Assembly: GCF_002204185.1 (NCBI RefSeq)
Contig: NZ_MXPU01000023.1
Span: 1 to 64,000, forward strand
From: Rhizobium esperanzae
GTDB lineage: Bacteria > Pseudomonadota > Alphaproteobacteria > Rhizobiales > Rhizobiaceae
Length of the DNA: 64,000 nucleotides
Reading direction: 5' to 3'
Of the stretch, positions 44,109-53,331 are shown piece after piece. Position 1 is the stretch's first letter; each line of letters opens with the position of its first letter. The notes beneath the pieces were generated by a model. The model was not told where the DNA came from and did not search any database. It was given only the letters and a program-made list of their open reading frames with translations. The position numbers and the translations under genes are program-made.

Positions 44109-44612
44109 ATGATGGAGATGCTTGTCTCACGCGACTGGCTCCGGCGAAAGATCGAGTCGGATCCGGATACGGACAATGACGCAGGATGGCCGATCGAGGC
44201 TGTCGATAACATAGGCATGTTCTTGCCGTCCGAATTGGTGTCGGACGTAGGGAACGTGGTCGAACTTAAGCACGCCTTCGGCGTGTTCATTCGCCAGCTG
44301 CGACGACGCGACCAGTTGTCTGTCGAGGCGCTGGCCGAAAAAGCTCGAGTGGAAGCGCGGGAAATCAGGTTGATCGAGCTCGACCCCAACTACAAGCCTA
44401 GGCCACGGACGGTCCACCAACTGGCCGAGCACTTCGCTATGCCGCCGCAGGCGTTGATGAAGCTGTCGGGGGCGACCGTGACGCGAGACGAGGCCTTGTG
44501 GGAAGAGGCTCAAAAGTTCGCGGCTAAATCGGATGACTTGTCCAAACTGACCAAACAGGAGCGACAAGACTTGGAAGGCTTCGTCAAATTCCTGGTATTA
44601 AGTCAAAAGTGA
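44109..44612 (+). CDS. XRE-family regulator paired with ImmA
   Basis: A 167-residue protein with a Cro/C1 helix-turn-helix at about residues 56-118 (FIRQLRRRDQLSVEALAEKARVEAREIRLIE) flanked by N- and C-terminal extensions. Such repressors are cleaved by the partner ImmA/IrrE protease encoded 5 bases downstream, releasing repression after a stress signal. Two ATGs at its start could be used. Confidence 0.82.
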   Translation: MMEMLVSRDWLRRKIESDPDTDNDAGWPIEAVDNIGMFLPSELVSDVGNVVELKHAFGVFIRQLRRRDQLSVEALAEKARVEAREIRLIELDPNYKPRPRTVHQLAEHFAMPPQALMKLSGATVTRDEALWEEAQKFAAKSDDLSKLTKQERQDLEGFVKFLVLSQK

Positions 44613-44616
44613 AGCG

Positions 44617-45543
44617 ATGAACGGAGGGACGGTCGGAGCCTACGAAGCAGAAGACATACGTCGGCTCGTCGACCGGATTCTACGCCATTTGGGCAATCCC
44701 GAACCGCCCCTCCGTCTTGCTGACGTTCGCTTGCTGCTCGAGCTCGACCTCAAGTTCTACAGCCTCACCAACCCCTCGCTGCTGCAGGAAATAGCCCACC
44801 GGATGAAAGTGGCCGGCAAGCAGGTGCTCGCGCGCCCGACTCTTCTGGTGGACGTAGTTAAGAAGGCCAAACTATCGGCGCTGTGGGTGCCTGACGGCAA
44901 CCGCATCCTGATCGACGAGGGTGTTCCCGACGCCAAGAAGCGTTGGATCGAAGCGCACGAAGTCGGCCACAGCTTCATTCCGTGGCATAAGGATTTCCTC
45001 TTCGGCGACGACCAATACACCCTCGATCCGGATTGCCACGCGGATGTCGAGGCCGAGGCGAACTTCGCGGCGGCGCGGTTGCTGTTCCTCCAAGACCGTT
45101 TTTCGACCGAAGCTCGAGATATTGCGATCACCTTCAAGACCATCCAGAAGATGGCCAAGCGGTACGGCAACACCATAACCACCACGCTGTGGCGCACGGT
45201 GGAGGAACGCGACAAGCAGCAGCCGGCGTTCGGAATGGTCAGTGCCCATCCTCACCACGCCGATATCGGGCGGGAGCCCGACGGCAAGGACGTGCGGTAT
45301 TTCATCCGATCGGAAGCCTTCAGGAAGCGCTTCCCAGGCATCACGCAAGAGTTCTGTTGGAACCTCCTGCGTGCCAATTGCGGAGGCACTAGAAGGGGGC
45401 CGGTTTTCGATGGCAGCATCGTACTGACGGACGTGAACGGAACCCGCCACGAGTTTGCGATGGAGTGCTTCTGCAACCAGCATGCGGTGCTGACTTACGG
45501 GGTGTATGTACGCCCAGCTCCGCTCGTCATCGGGATGAACTAA
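44617..45543 (+). CDS. ImmA/IrrE-family metalloprotease
   Basis: A 308-residue protein with a zinc-protease core: HEVGH at residues 114-118 and a downstream Glu in DVEAEANFAAARLL as the likely third ligand. ImmA-type enzymes cleave XRE repressors in phages and mobile elements, and IrrE acts so in Deinococcus. A C-terminal region with several Cys residues (CWNLLRANCGG, CFCNQH) is an unusual addition and could be a sensor. It is the last gene of the RHH-GNAT-XRE-ImmA cassette. Confidence 0.88.
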   Translation: MNGGTVGAYEAEDIRRLVDRILRHLGNPEPPLRLADVRLLLELDLKFYSLTNPSLLQEIAHRMKVAGKQVLARPTLLVDVVKKAKLSALWVPDGNRILIDEGVPDAKKRWIEAHEVGHSFIPWHKDFLFGDDQYTLDPDCHADVEAEANFAAARLLFLQDRFSTEARDIAITFKTIQKMAKRYGNTITTTLWRTVEERDKQQPAFGMVSAHPHHADIGREPDGKDVRYFIRSEAFRKRFPGITQEFCWNLLRANCGGTRRGPVFDGSIVLTDVNGTRHEFAMECFCNQHAVLTYGVYVRPAPLVIGMN

Positions 45544-46112
45544 AGGCTGCCAATGCGGGGGGTTCGGCAGACAAGAAGGTCGGGGCCCAATTCCGCCATT
45601 TGTTGGTCAATGACTATCAGGCTGGCGTAGCCAGGCCCCGTGCGAATACAGCCATACCGGCCACTCGTGGGCCGGACGCCCCAAAAAAGGATCTTAGAAT
45701 GCGGTGCGTCGGGCACGAAGCCTGGCCGTATCCAGACGGATAGATGCGGCGACCGTGCATCGTCCGGTCGATAGGGCCTGAAGCGGTACCATGGACTAAG
45801 GCAAAAAACTCAGTCCATGACGCCAAGCCCGGTTAGTCCTCTATCGACACCCCGTTCGCCAAAAGCTGCCAGTCCGCTTACAGCCACTTACCGGCCATTC
45901 CGAAAGTAAGTAGTTGCTCGGATTGGACAATTTAATGCGAATACAGCGACTGAACGACTGGGTCAGCGGTTCCAATCCCATCAAGGCGAGGGATGAGTTG
46001 GGTATGCCGCTCCGAATAGCCCCATTTGTCACATCACTGAAAAACTTCTGACCTAACGAGGCTTTCCGGGCCTCCGCTCAGGGTGCGGCCGTCGATCAGG
46101 AGTGACGAAATC
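45544..46112. other. Intergenic region between the island and the T3SS locus
   Basis: No gene was recognised. At 45859-45878 it carries the second copy (19 of 20 bases) of the sequence at 39662-39681. An 8-bp inverted repeat, CATGGACT/AGTCCATG, is at 45790-45819. The promoter of the T3SS operon should be near the right end; I see neither a clear tts box nor a hrp box. Confidence 0.5.
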
Positions 46113-48359
46113 ATGTTGGAACGTGTTGGCAGCGGATCGAAAGAGGTCGAAACCCTGGTCGTGGACCTCGGCCAGAAAGACGTGACCGGCCGTTCTGCAT
46201 CGGCAAAAACCATCGACGCCAGCGAAATACGCAAGATCGCGCCGAGCGGCAACGGGCAGGCACTCGACATCTCCGCTGCGCGGGGCTTCGTCGGGTTTAC
46301 GCCGAGCAAACGCGGCGGCGCCGCGATCCTGGTCGATGCAAAGGTGAGCACGCCCGAAACCGACCCGGGCACCGATCTCAAGATCGACCTCGACGGTTTC
46401 TCGCCGCTGCCCTCCAGCAATCTCGCCAGCTATTCGTTCAACGACGTCATGGCGGCGATCATGATCGGCACCGGGCTGGCCGGCAAGGGCATTGCCGCCA
46501 ACGGCTCAGGCGACGGACGCTTCTTCGCCGGCAGCGGCGGCGACGCCTGGATCGCCGAGCGCATGTTCGCCACCAAGGATAATGGCTGGAGCAAGACCAT
46601 CCAAAGTCTCGATCTGCCTTATATCGACAGCGACTATCTGACATCCAGCCTCAAGAAGATGGACCTTGTCATGTCGGGTTCGGATGCCATCGAGCCGGTC
46701 GTGGAGCGCCCGATCGACGAGAAAGACATCCTGGAAAGCAAGGTGCTGCGCGGTTACGCTCCGTCGACCGCCTATGAGCCGACGCTGAAGAAGCTCGACG
46801 AACTCAAATACGGCATTCTCGGCGACGCCGTGAAGGACGTGAACCGGGATTTCGTAGCGCCCCACAATATGGACCACCTCGACCAGCTGGCGCCGGAACA
46901 GAAGGCAACGCTGCTCTACGATCTCATCGAGATCAAACAGCAGTTCAACGGCTATATGAACCAGTATGGCGACAGCGTGCCCGATGGCGAGCGCGTCGGC
47001 AAGGACCTCGACGCGCGGATCGAAAAGCTGACGGCCGATCCCGCGACGCAGCAGCATCTCTCAGATATCTTCGCAAGCGGCATGAAGGAATATTTGCAGC
47101 AACCGGAGAATTCCGATCTGCTCACCAACATCGAAGACGTCTATCTGATCGATATCGGCGGCGGCAAGGCGATCGACCGGGCGCTGAGCGCCGGCAAGAG
47201 CTTCGAAGATGCCCTGAAGGATTATTATTCCGAACTCAACACGCTCGTCGATCTCCTGCCCCAGGATTATATCGACGCGCATCTCGACGCCGCGAACGTC
47301 ACCTTCTCAAACATCATCAAGGAACATTATATCGGCGACGGCCAGGGTGTCGATCTCGAGCAGTTGCTGTCGGGTCCGGATGACACATTTGTGCCCGGCG
47401 CAACGAATGACGCCATCAGCCAGTTGGCAAACACCTTCGCCGAGGATTTCATCAGCAAAAACGGCCCGGCAGATGGCGGCGAAACGCTGAAACAGAATCT
47501 GGCGCAGGACATAGCACGCGACGTCGACGGCGTTCTGCGCATGGTGCGCGGCGGCATGAAGCTCGACGCCGCGGTCGCCTCCTTCAAGGATTCGCTCGAC
47601 CTGCCGCGCCAGACCCGCACACCTGCTGGCATCGATGCCGAAGTGTACAAGGCCGGCCTCGTCCATGCGGTCCAGATGCTCAGCATGTCGAGCGTGCTGG
47701 TGGCGCGCGGCCTCGGTGTGGGCGGCAAGTGGACGCCGGCCGATATCGCCGCTGCGGTCGGCTCGGCGACGCAGATCGTTGGCATGACGATGGAGGGTCT
47801 CGGCAAGAACCTCGACGTTGCCGGCAAGCCGTTCAGCGCCTTCGGTAGTCAGCCGGGCAGCTGGGGCAAGGGGATCTCCATGAGCTTCTCGCCGAAGACG
47901 ATGGAAGCGGCGGGCAAGATTCTCGGTGCCGCCGGCGGCCTCGCCATGTCCGGCCTCGGCTTCTATCTGGCGTCGCGGTCGATGAAGACCGGCGACCGCG
48001 CCAAGGGCGCGCTCGAAATCATCGGCGGCATTGCCGGTACCGGCAACGCGCTTATCGGTTTTTCCGAAGCGATGCTTTATCTGACCAATGTCATGTCCCG
48101 CGCCTTTTCCGGACTCGAAACGGTGGCGCCGGAAGTGGTGACCATCTTCAGCAACGCCGCCAAAGCCGGCCTTGCGGCGGCCGGACTGGTCACCGGCCTC
48201 GTTGCCTCGGCCGTCGGGCTGGCACTTGGCCTGTGGGATATGGCCAATGGCGTGAAGAAGCTCGACAAGATGGAAAAGCAGCTGAACGAGAAGCTTGAGC
48301 GCTACACCGGCGAGTCCGTGCATCTCGAATTCAGGCCGGATCCGTCATTCATCTGGTAA
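46113..48359 (+). CDS. HrpK-like secreted protein A of the T3SS locus
   Basis: A 748-residue protein with no catalytic motif. The C-terminal third contains Gly/Ala-rich hydrophobic segments (about 600-625, 637-660, 680-705) able to enter membranes, as in HrpK-type translocators. Residues about 87-164 come from DNA that is almost identical to part of the next large gene (46372-46603). The start follows AGGAG. It is the first gene of the T3SS cluster, as a substrate or translocator; the HrpK relationship is suggested by size, position and hydrophobic tail, not proven. Confidence 0.6.
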   Translation: MLERVGSGSKEVETLVVDLGQKDVTGRSASAKTIDASEIRKIAPSGNGQALDISAARGFVGFTPSKRGGAAILVDAKVSTPETDPGTDLKIDLDGFSPLPSSNLASYSFNDVMAAIMIGTGLAGKGIAANGSGDGRFFAGSGGDAWIAERMFATKDNGWSKTIQSLDLPYIDSDYLTSSLKKMDLVMSGSDAIEPVVERPIDEKDILESKVLRGYAPSTAYEPTLKKLDELKYGILGDAVKDVNRDFVAPHNMDHLDQLAPEQKATLLYDLIEIKQQFNGYMNQYGDSVPDGERVGKDLDARIEKLTADPATQQHLSDIFASGMKEYLQQPENSDLLTNIEDVYLIDIGGGKAIDRALSAGKSFEDALKDYYSELNTLVDLLPQDYIDAHLDAANVTFSNIIKEHYIGDGQGVDLEQLLSGPDDTFVPGATNDAISQLANTFAEDFISKNGPADGGETLKQNLAQDIARDVDGVLRMVRGGMKLDAAVASFKDSLDLPRQTRTPAGIDAEVYKAGLVHAVQMLSMSSVLVARGLGVGGKWTPADIAAAVGSATQIVGMTMEGLGKNLDVAGKPFSAFGSQPGSWGKGISMSFSPKTMEAAGKILGAAGGLAMSGLGFYLASRSMKTGDRAKGALEIIGGIAGTGNALIGFSEAMLYLTNVMSRAFSGLETVAPEVVTIFSNAAKAGLAAAGLVTGLVASAVGLALGLWDMANGVKKLDKMEKQLNEKLERYTGESVHLEFRPDPSFIW
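46399..46603 (+). repeat. 205-bp identical block, copy 1
   Basis: Base-for-base identical to 50042-50246, and similar for another 50 bases beyond. Directly before it, 28 bases (46372-46399) match 49652-49679 in the second gene. The copy in this gene therefore lacks the 363 bases (121 codons) between 49679 and 50042. Confidence 0.95.
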
Positions 48360-48582
48360 AGGCATAGTCGGCGGCAACGATGACCGCCACCCCGGAAAAG
48401 CCTGGGAAATGCCCTGCGAGCCTGGTAAAAATGTGATTTAATCTCCCCGCGCGAGGTCGCTGCATTTATGCACCGCGATATCGCGATCGGGCTTGAATTA
48501 TCGCGCAAAGGTCGATCTTATGCCTAACGTAAGGTAAACGACCTCATCCGCGAAAAGCGGACAAGAAAATCAAAGGGAACGC

Positions 48583-51426
48583 ATGTCATCGATCGCACCA
48601 GCATCTTCGGATATCGATACGGTTTCATTTCTCAGGCTAAACGCCAATTCCGATCCGAAGTTCGAAAATTCGACAAGCCAGGGCAAGACCGCGAGCACCA
48701 CGGTCAAGAAGGCATCGCCTTTTACCTATGACGGGATGACGACGGCAGGCCTGACGATTCTCTCCTCCACATCGGCGCAGACGAGTAGCCCGAAGTTCGT
48801 TTCGCAGGCCGCGACGTCAAATGGCGATTCCAGCCCTACCGCACCGATCCAGCCGGTCATCGATCTCCTGTTCAATTCCGATTTCATGAGCGAGATCAAT
48901 CAGGGCTTCATGGAAGGGCTGAAGGACAAGGACAAGTCCTTCGAGAGCATCGACGTCGTCAAAAACCCTCAGAATTACACCGCCGAGCAGAAACTGATCA
49001 TGTATCTCGATCTGCTTCAGACTAAGGCGACCTTCGGCAAATACAAGGACAGCCTCGGCGACAACCAGCGCGGCATCTACAACGACCAGGAGATCCTGAA
49101 GGATCTCGACAAGTCGATTGCAATCCTGGGCTCGGACGCCGACGTCAACTCACAGATGACGGAGAAGGCGCTGAAGGCCTTCAAGCTGATCTTCTCCGGT
49201 TATCGCGTCGCGCCGGCCGATACCAACAAGGACGCTTTCGAGATCATCAACGACACGATCACCCGTGACGAGAAGATGAAGGACCTGCGTACGAAGGTCG
49301 AGGATGCCTTTGAGCGCGACATCGTCAATGGCGGCCTACTGAATGACGGCCTGAAATCCGGCAAGGACGTCACCACCATTCTCAAGGAATATAATGCCGC
49401 CCTCGGCTTCTATTCCATGGTGCTTCCCGACGATTTCGTAAAGCAGCGCTCGGCGATCGCCGACAAGACCTATGCCGAATTCTTCGACAAGAACGTGCTG
49501 CCGACGATCTCCGATCCGACGACGGCGCTCGATGGCCTGATCCGCATGGGACTGGCCGGCAACAAGACCGAGCGGGAGCTGAAGGGGCTCGGCTCCATCC
49601 TGCCGGTTGTGGATTTCGACCAGTCGCTCGGGCTCGGCGGCAGTCTGTTCCCCGATCTCAAGATCGACCTCGACGGTTTGAAGAAGGTTGCCGCTTCCGA
49701 ATTCGGCAGCACCGTGCCAAACAACATCACCCACCTGTTCAACCCGACCATCCAGGCGATGGCCAACCAGTTTCACGGGGGAGACAGCCCCGAGGTGCGC
49801 GATCAGTTCAAGGCCGATGTGAAGGCGCTTCTCGGCCCGCTGCTCGACAAGATCGGGGCCGGAGAAATCGGAGTCGGCGATCTTGCCGGCAATCTGGAGC
49901 GCATCACCTCGCAGCTGGCCGCCCCCGGTGGCAAGGAGGTCTGGGGCTACCGCCATGCGGTGCAGACCGCGCTCGAAGGGCTCGTCATGGGCGCCAGCCT
50001 TGTCTCGAAGATGTCGGCCAATGCTGAGTGGGACAAGAGCGTCTCGCCGCTGCCCTCCAGCAATCTCGCCAGCTATTCGTTCAACGACGTCATGGCGGCG
50101 ATCATGATCGGCACCGGGCTGGCCGGCAAGGGCATTGCCGCCAACGGCTCAGGCGACGGACGCTTCTTCGCCGGCAGCGGCGGCGACGCCTGGATCGCCG
50201 AGCGCATGTTCGCCACCAAGGATAATGGCTGGAGCAAGACCATCCAGAGTCTCGATCTGCCCTATATCGACAGCGAATATCTGACATCCAGCCTGAAGGA
50301 CATGGGACTTTCCATGTCGGGGCTGATGAAGACGCTGATGCCCGGCACGGATGTGATCGATCCGATCATCTTCGACGGCAAGACCGCCGAAGAGGCGATC
50401 AAGAAGATCATCGCTCCGAGCCTTGATGCGCTGGCGGAAACACTGTTCAGGGGCAATGCCGAGGCCATGGCGCAATACAAGACCAATTTCACGACGATCT
50501 TCACCGCGCTTTGGGCGACGATGCGCCCGGGCGGCAGCGTCGAAACCATCAAGGCCGACCTTGCTAAGCTGATCGACAAGACTGCGACGGCAGTGCCAGC
50601 GGGGGTCGATCCGGTCAAATACAAGGCGGCGCTCTCTTCCGGCGTGATGTCGGTGCTCACCGCCTCCCGGTCCATCTATGCCGGCCTCAACATGACGAGC
50701 CCGACCTGGGACAGCATCGGCATCGTCGTTCTGCACGCCCTTGGTGCGCTGGCGCATATGGGCAGTGCGCTCGGCTCGGCGATCAAAGCCTCGAATTTTT
50801 CGCTGCTGGATGGGATCGGCTCGCTCGTCGGCGTCTCCGACGAACTGGCGCGGGCGCAACGCAGCGTGCTCTCCGCCTTTTTCAAGAATACCGGGACGAC
50901 GGTCGGCGCCGTTGCCGGGGTCGCCTGGCTGCCGGTGGAATATTACCAGTTCCTGCAAGGGCTCACGAGCGGCAAGGGCGACCCGGTCGATCTCATTTTC
51001 ATGGGTATCGGAACGGTAGCGGACACGGTCGGCGCGATCGAAGGCATTGCAGGCGTTGCCAACATGCTGGTGAACTCCACCTTCCTCGGGCGCACGGGTG
51101 CAACGGTTGCCCTGGTCTCCGGCGCCTTCTCGCTCGGTTTTGCCGTTGCTTGCGCGGTGTCCTGGGCGGCCTGGTCAGGCTTTACCATCTACCAGAGCAT
51201 CAAGCAGGAAAAGGCCTTCCACAAGCAGACCGACATGATGAACGACATGCTCAAGCGCACGGTCAACGACACGGTCGGCATCTACGCCAAGACCGGCCCG
51301 ATCGTCGGCGCCAAGGGCGGCGTCACCCCCGCGCCCCGCGACCCGGGACAGCGCGAGCTTACGCCTGAGAACTGGGACGCGATCACCGCCGATGTCGAGA
51401 AGCGCCGCGGTACGGCGGTGGGCTGA
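48583..51426 (+). CDS. HrpK-like secreted protein B of the T3SS locus
   Basis: A 947-residue protein without a recognised enzyme domain. The Ser/Thr-rich first 90 residues resemble the N-terminal signal region of T3SS substrates. The C-terminal quarter has hydrophobic Gly/Ala-rich segments (about 715-735, 800-830, 838-862), which would suit a translocator. It shares residues 487-555 with protein A through a DNA block of 100% identity. The gene follows protein A after a 223-base gap. The role as translocator or effector is inferred. Confidence 0.6.
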   Translation: MSSIAPASSDIDTVSFLRLNANSDPKFENSTSQGKTASTTVKKASPFTYDGMTTAGLTILSSTSAQTSSPKFVSQAATSNGDSSPTAPIQPVIDLLFNSDFMSEINQGFMEGLKDKDKSFESIDVVKNPQNYTAEQKLIMYLDLLQTKATFGKYKDSLGDNQRGIYNDQEILKDLDKSIAILGSDADVNSQMTEKALKAFKLIFSGYRVAPADTNKDAFEIINDTITRDEKMKDLRTKVEDAFERDIVNGGLLNDGLKSGKDVTTILKEYNAALGFYSMVLPDDFVKQRSAIADKTYAEFFDKNVLPTISDPTTALDGLIRMGLAGNKTERELKGLGSILPVVDFDQSLGLGGSLFPDLKIDLDGLKKVAASEFGSTVPNNITHLFNPTIQAMANQFHGGDSPEVRDQFKADVKALLGPLLDKIGAGEIGVGDLAGNLERITSQLAAPGGKEVWGYRHAVQTALEGLVMGASLVSKMSANAEWDKSVSPLPSSNLASYSFNDVMAAIMIGTGLAGKGIAANGSGDGRFFAGSGGDAWIAERMFATKDNGWSKTIQSLDLPYIDSEYLTSSLKDMGLSMSGLMKTLMPGTDVIDPIIFDGKTAEEAIKKIIAPSLDALAETLFRGNAEAMAQYKTNFTTIFTALWATMRPGGSVETIKADLAKLIDKTATAVPAGVDPVKYKAALSSGVMSVLTASRSIYAGLNMTSPTWDSIGIVVLHALGALAHMGSALGSAIKASNFSLLDGIGSLVGVSDELARAQRSVLSAFFKNTGTTVGAVAGVAWLPVEYYQFLQGLTSGKGDPVDLIFMGIGTVADTVGAIEGIAGVANMLVNSTFLGRTGATVALVSGAFSLGFAVACAVSWAAWSGFTIYQSIKQEKAFHKQTDMMNDMLKRTVNDTVGIYAKTGPIVGAKGGVTPAPRDPGQRELTPENWDAITADVEKRRGTAVG
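50042..50246 (+). repeat. 205-bp identical block, copy 2
   Basis: Matches 46399-46603 exactly. The surrounding coding sequences of the two genes are otherwise clearly different, so the block was copied recently or is kept identical by gene conversion. Confidence 0.95.
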
Positions 51427-51723
51427 TCCGGGACGCGTTCGCAACACCAAATATCTGAGTGTTCACAGGCCCGTTGGCGTAGAGCGGTCGGGCCTGTGAA
51501 CATTCGAACAAATTTAAGTATAAACTTCATGCGCAATCTGGATATCTGCTGCGTTTTATGGATAAAACGTTCCATTTTAATATAAAGATCGCTAAATTTA
51601 TCATAGCCGACTGTACGTTCTGGAAATTAACCATCGGTTAAGTTTAAACAATTGACCAGCCGTTTTTTTATCCATATCAAATCATGCATTCATTTTGATA
51701 AATTCCTTGATGGAAGTGCTCAT
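51427..51723. other. A/T-rich spacer before the small T3SS gene
   Basis: After the hairpin at 51461-51501 the sequence is unusually A/T-rich for this locus up to about 51660 and probably contains the promoter of the core T3SS operon. No gene was recognised. Confidence 0.5.
51461..51501 (+). terminator. Long perfect hairpin after protein B gene
   Basis: GTTCACAGGCCCG (51461-51473) and CGGGCCTGTGAAC (51489-51501) form 13-bp perfect arms with a 15-base loop, 35 bases after the stop. A T-run does not follow directly, so it may act as a processing or attenuation hairpin instead of a classic terminator. Confidence 0.6.
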
Positions 51724-51981
51724 ATGGCCGTAGATGCGGTGAATTCCGACCTGAACTTGGCGCCTGCAGACCCTGTCTCGGTGGAGCTGACGACTGATAA
51801 GACGGGTTCCACAGGCACCACCGGCAGCACGACGAAAAAGGTCGATCCGAACAGCGAGAGCGAGGTTCTCTCCGCTGCCGTGGACGCATTTCTGCCGGGC
51901 ATGATTTCCAACACCCTGATGCTGAACAATTCGCTTTTCAATTTCGCCAAGGAGGCGATCGACGAAGGCAGCGACGAGTAG
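51724..51981 (+). CDS. Small T3SS-associated protein
   Basis: An 85-residue protein that I do not recognise. The first 45 residues are Thr/Ser/Asp-rich and disordered; the last 40 form a hydrophobic helix region (AAVDAFLPGMISNTLMLNNSLFNF). This shape fits a small secreted component such as a needle-tip or rod helper. The start follows GGAAG; an upstream TTG is unlikely. It precedes nolB by 50 bases. Confidence 0.65.
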   Translation: MAVDAVNSDLNLAPADPVSVELTTDKTGSTGTTGSTTKKVDPNSESEVLSAAVDAFLPGMISNTLMLNNSLFNFAKEAIDEGSDE

Positions 51982-52031
51982 CGTTCCTGTTCATCGTTTG
52001 CAGTTGACATGTACCGAGTTGAGGAATTGCA

Positions 52032-52508
52032 ATGAGTGGAGAAGTACTTTCCGGCCGCGCCTTCACGCCGCCCTTCGATGGCGTATCGACGGGCAATGTC
52101 CTGAAGACCTCGGAGATCGTGGCGGAGCGGATCGGGCTGCAGCCGGCGGATTTCGCTGGCATTCGGCCAACCGAACTCACCTCCATTCCCAATACCCAGG
52201 GCCGCAAGATCGCGCCTGAGTCCGACGCCGTCCTGCCCTCCTATTCACCGGAAGGCAATACCACGCCCTCCAGCATTCTCGACCGGCTGTCGGCTTTCTT
52301 CATGCCGGTGGCCGGAAACGGCCAGCTGGAGACGCCGCTGGTGCGATTTACCGCGGACAAGGATCAGAGCGGCCCGAAGATCGAAGACATCACGACATCA
52401 ATCGACCGGCTGGAGAAATCACAGCAATTCGCAACCGGCACGACGCTGCTGTCGTCGCTCACCCAGTCGGTGATGTCGTCATCCAAACGGCTGACGCAGG
52501 GCCAGTGA
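52032..52508 (+). CDS. nolB: NolB, T3SS inner-rod (SctI) protein
   Basis: A 158-residue protein whose C-terminus (FATGTTLLSSLTQSVMSSSKRLTQGQ in part) has the pattern of SctI inner-rod proteins, which join the needle to the export gate. The N-terminal two thirds are variable and Pro/Thr-rich, as in rhizobial NolB. It comes directly before rhcJ, the order seen in rhizobial T3SS clusters, and overlaps it by 4 bases. Confidence 0.78.
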   Translation: MSGEVLSGRAFTPPFDGVSTGNVLKTSEIVAERIGLQPADFAGIRPTELTSIPNTQGRKIAPESDAVLPSYSPEGNTTPSSILDRLSAFFMPVAGNGQLETPLVRFTADKDQSGPKIEDITTSIDRLEKSQQFATGTTLLSSLTQSVMSSSKRLTQGQ

Positions 52509-53329
52509 ACATCATGATCACATCGGCCCTTTCGAGATCATCGATCTCTTCGCCCGCGCGCAAAGTCCTTCCGAAGGCCGCAATGCTTGCCCTCTGCCTG
52601 TTCCTCGCCGCCTGCAGCCAGGACGTGCTCACGGGGCTCGATCAGCGCGATGCGCTGGATGCCCAGGTGCTGCTCGAACGCGCCGGCATTTCCGTCACCA
52701 TGAAGAGCGAAAAGGGCGGGACCTATGCGATCACCGCTGAATCAACCGATCATGCCCGGGCGATCGAGCTGCTGGCGGGCGCCGGTCTGCCGCGTCAGTC
52801 GTTTGGAAATGTCGCCGAACTCTTTGCCGGCAACGGCTTCCTCGTGACACCTTACGAACAGAAAGCCCGGATGAGCTACGCCATCGAGCAGCAGCTTGCC
52901 GAAACGCTTTCCGGGCTCGACGGCGTGGCGACGGCGCGCGTCCATGTGGTGCTGCCGGAGGAGAACGGCCGCGGGCTCATCAAGGAGAAGGCGAGGGCAG
53001 CGGCCGTGCTGCAATATCGCCCCGGCGCCAATCTCAACGAGATCGACATGAAGAGCCGGTCCGTTCTGGTCAACAGCATCCGTGATCTCTCTTACGAAGA
53101 TGTCTCGGTGGTGGTCAGCCCCTGGTCGGAGGTCGGCGCGCCGGCGGCGGTAGCGGCGGCACCGGCCCCGGCGGCAACCGTGACGCCGGCGCCCGCTACA
53201 GCGCCATCCTCGATGGTGCAAAGCGCTCTCTCGGCTTTCAAAGGCCCCAATCTTGCCGTGATCGGCGCCATCATCCTCGCCATCGGGGCATGCCTGCTGC
53301 TGCTGTTTCCGCAGCGGAAGGAGCGCTGA
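52505..53329 (+). CDS. rhcJ: RhcJ (SctJ) inner-ring lipoprotein
   Basis: A 274-residue YscJ/PrgK-type lipoprotein. The signal peptide ends in the lipobox LAAC. The YscJ domain follows (DVLTGLDQRDALDAQVLLERAGI ... TPYEQKARMSYAIEQQLAETLSGLDGV), then a Pro/Ala linker and a C-terminal membrane helix near 245-265. It forms the periplasm-facing inner-membrane ring. A GTG overlapping the nolB stop or the ATG 9 bases on could start it. Confidence 0.94.
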   Translation: MNIMITSALSRSSISSPARKVLPKAAMLALCLFLAACSQDVLTGLDQRDALDAQVLLERAGISVTMKSEKGGTYAITAESTDHARAIELLAGAGLPRQSFGNVAELFAGNGFLVTPYEQKARMSYAIEQQLAETLSGLDGVATARVHVVLPEENGRGLIKEKARAAAVLQYRPGANLNEIDMKSRSVLVNSIRDLSYEDVSVVVSPWSEVGAPAAVAAAPAPAATVTPAPATAPSSMVQSALSAFKGPNLAVIGAIILAIGACLLLLFPQRKER

Positions 53330-53331
53330 GC

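Noticed and set aside
45790..45819. CATGGACT/AGTCCATG inverted repeat as a terminator
   Set aside because: The arms are short with a 14-base loop, no T-run follows, and it is more than 240 bases after the nearest stop codon.
45544..46112. tts box or hrp box in front of the T3SS genes
   Set aside because: I looked for the TtsI and HrpL consensus sites and found no convincing match here or between nopA and rhcC1.
47307..48323. 338-codon minus-strand frame inside the first HrpK-like gene
   Set aside because: No ribosome-binding site or known domain; the plus-strand gene has a good start and protein-like features.
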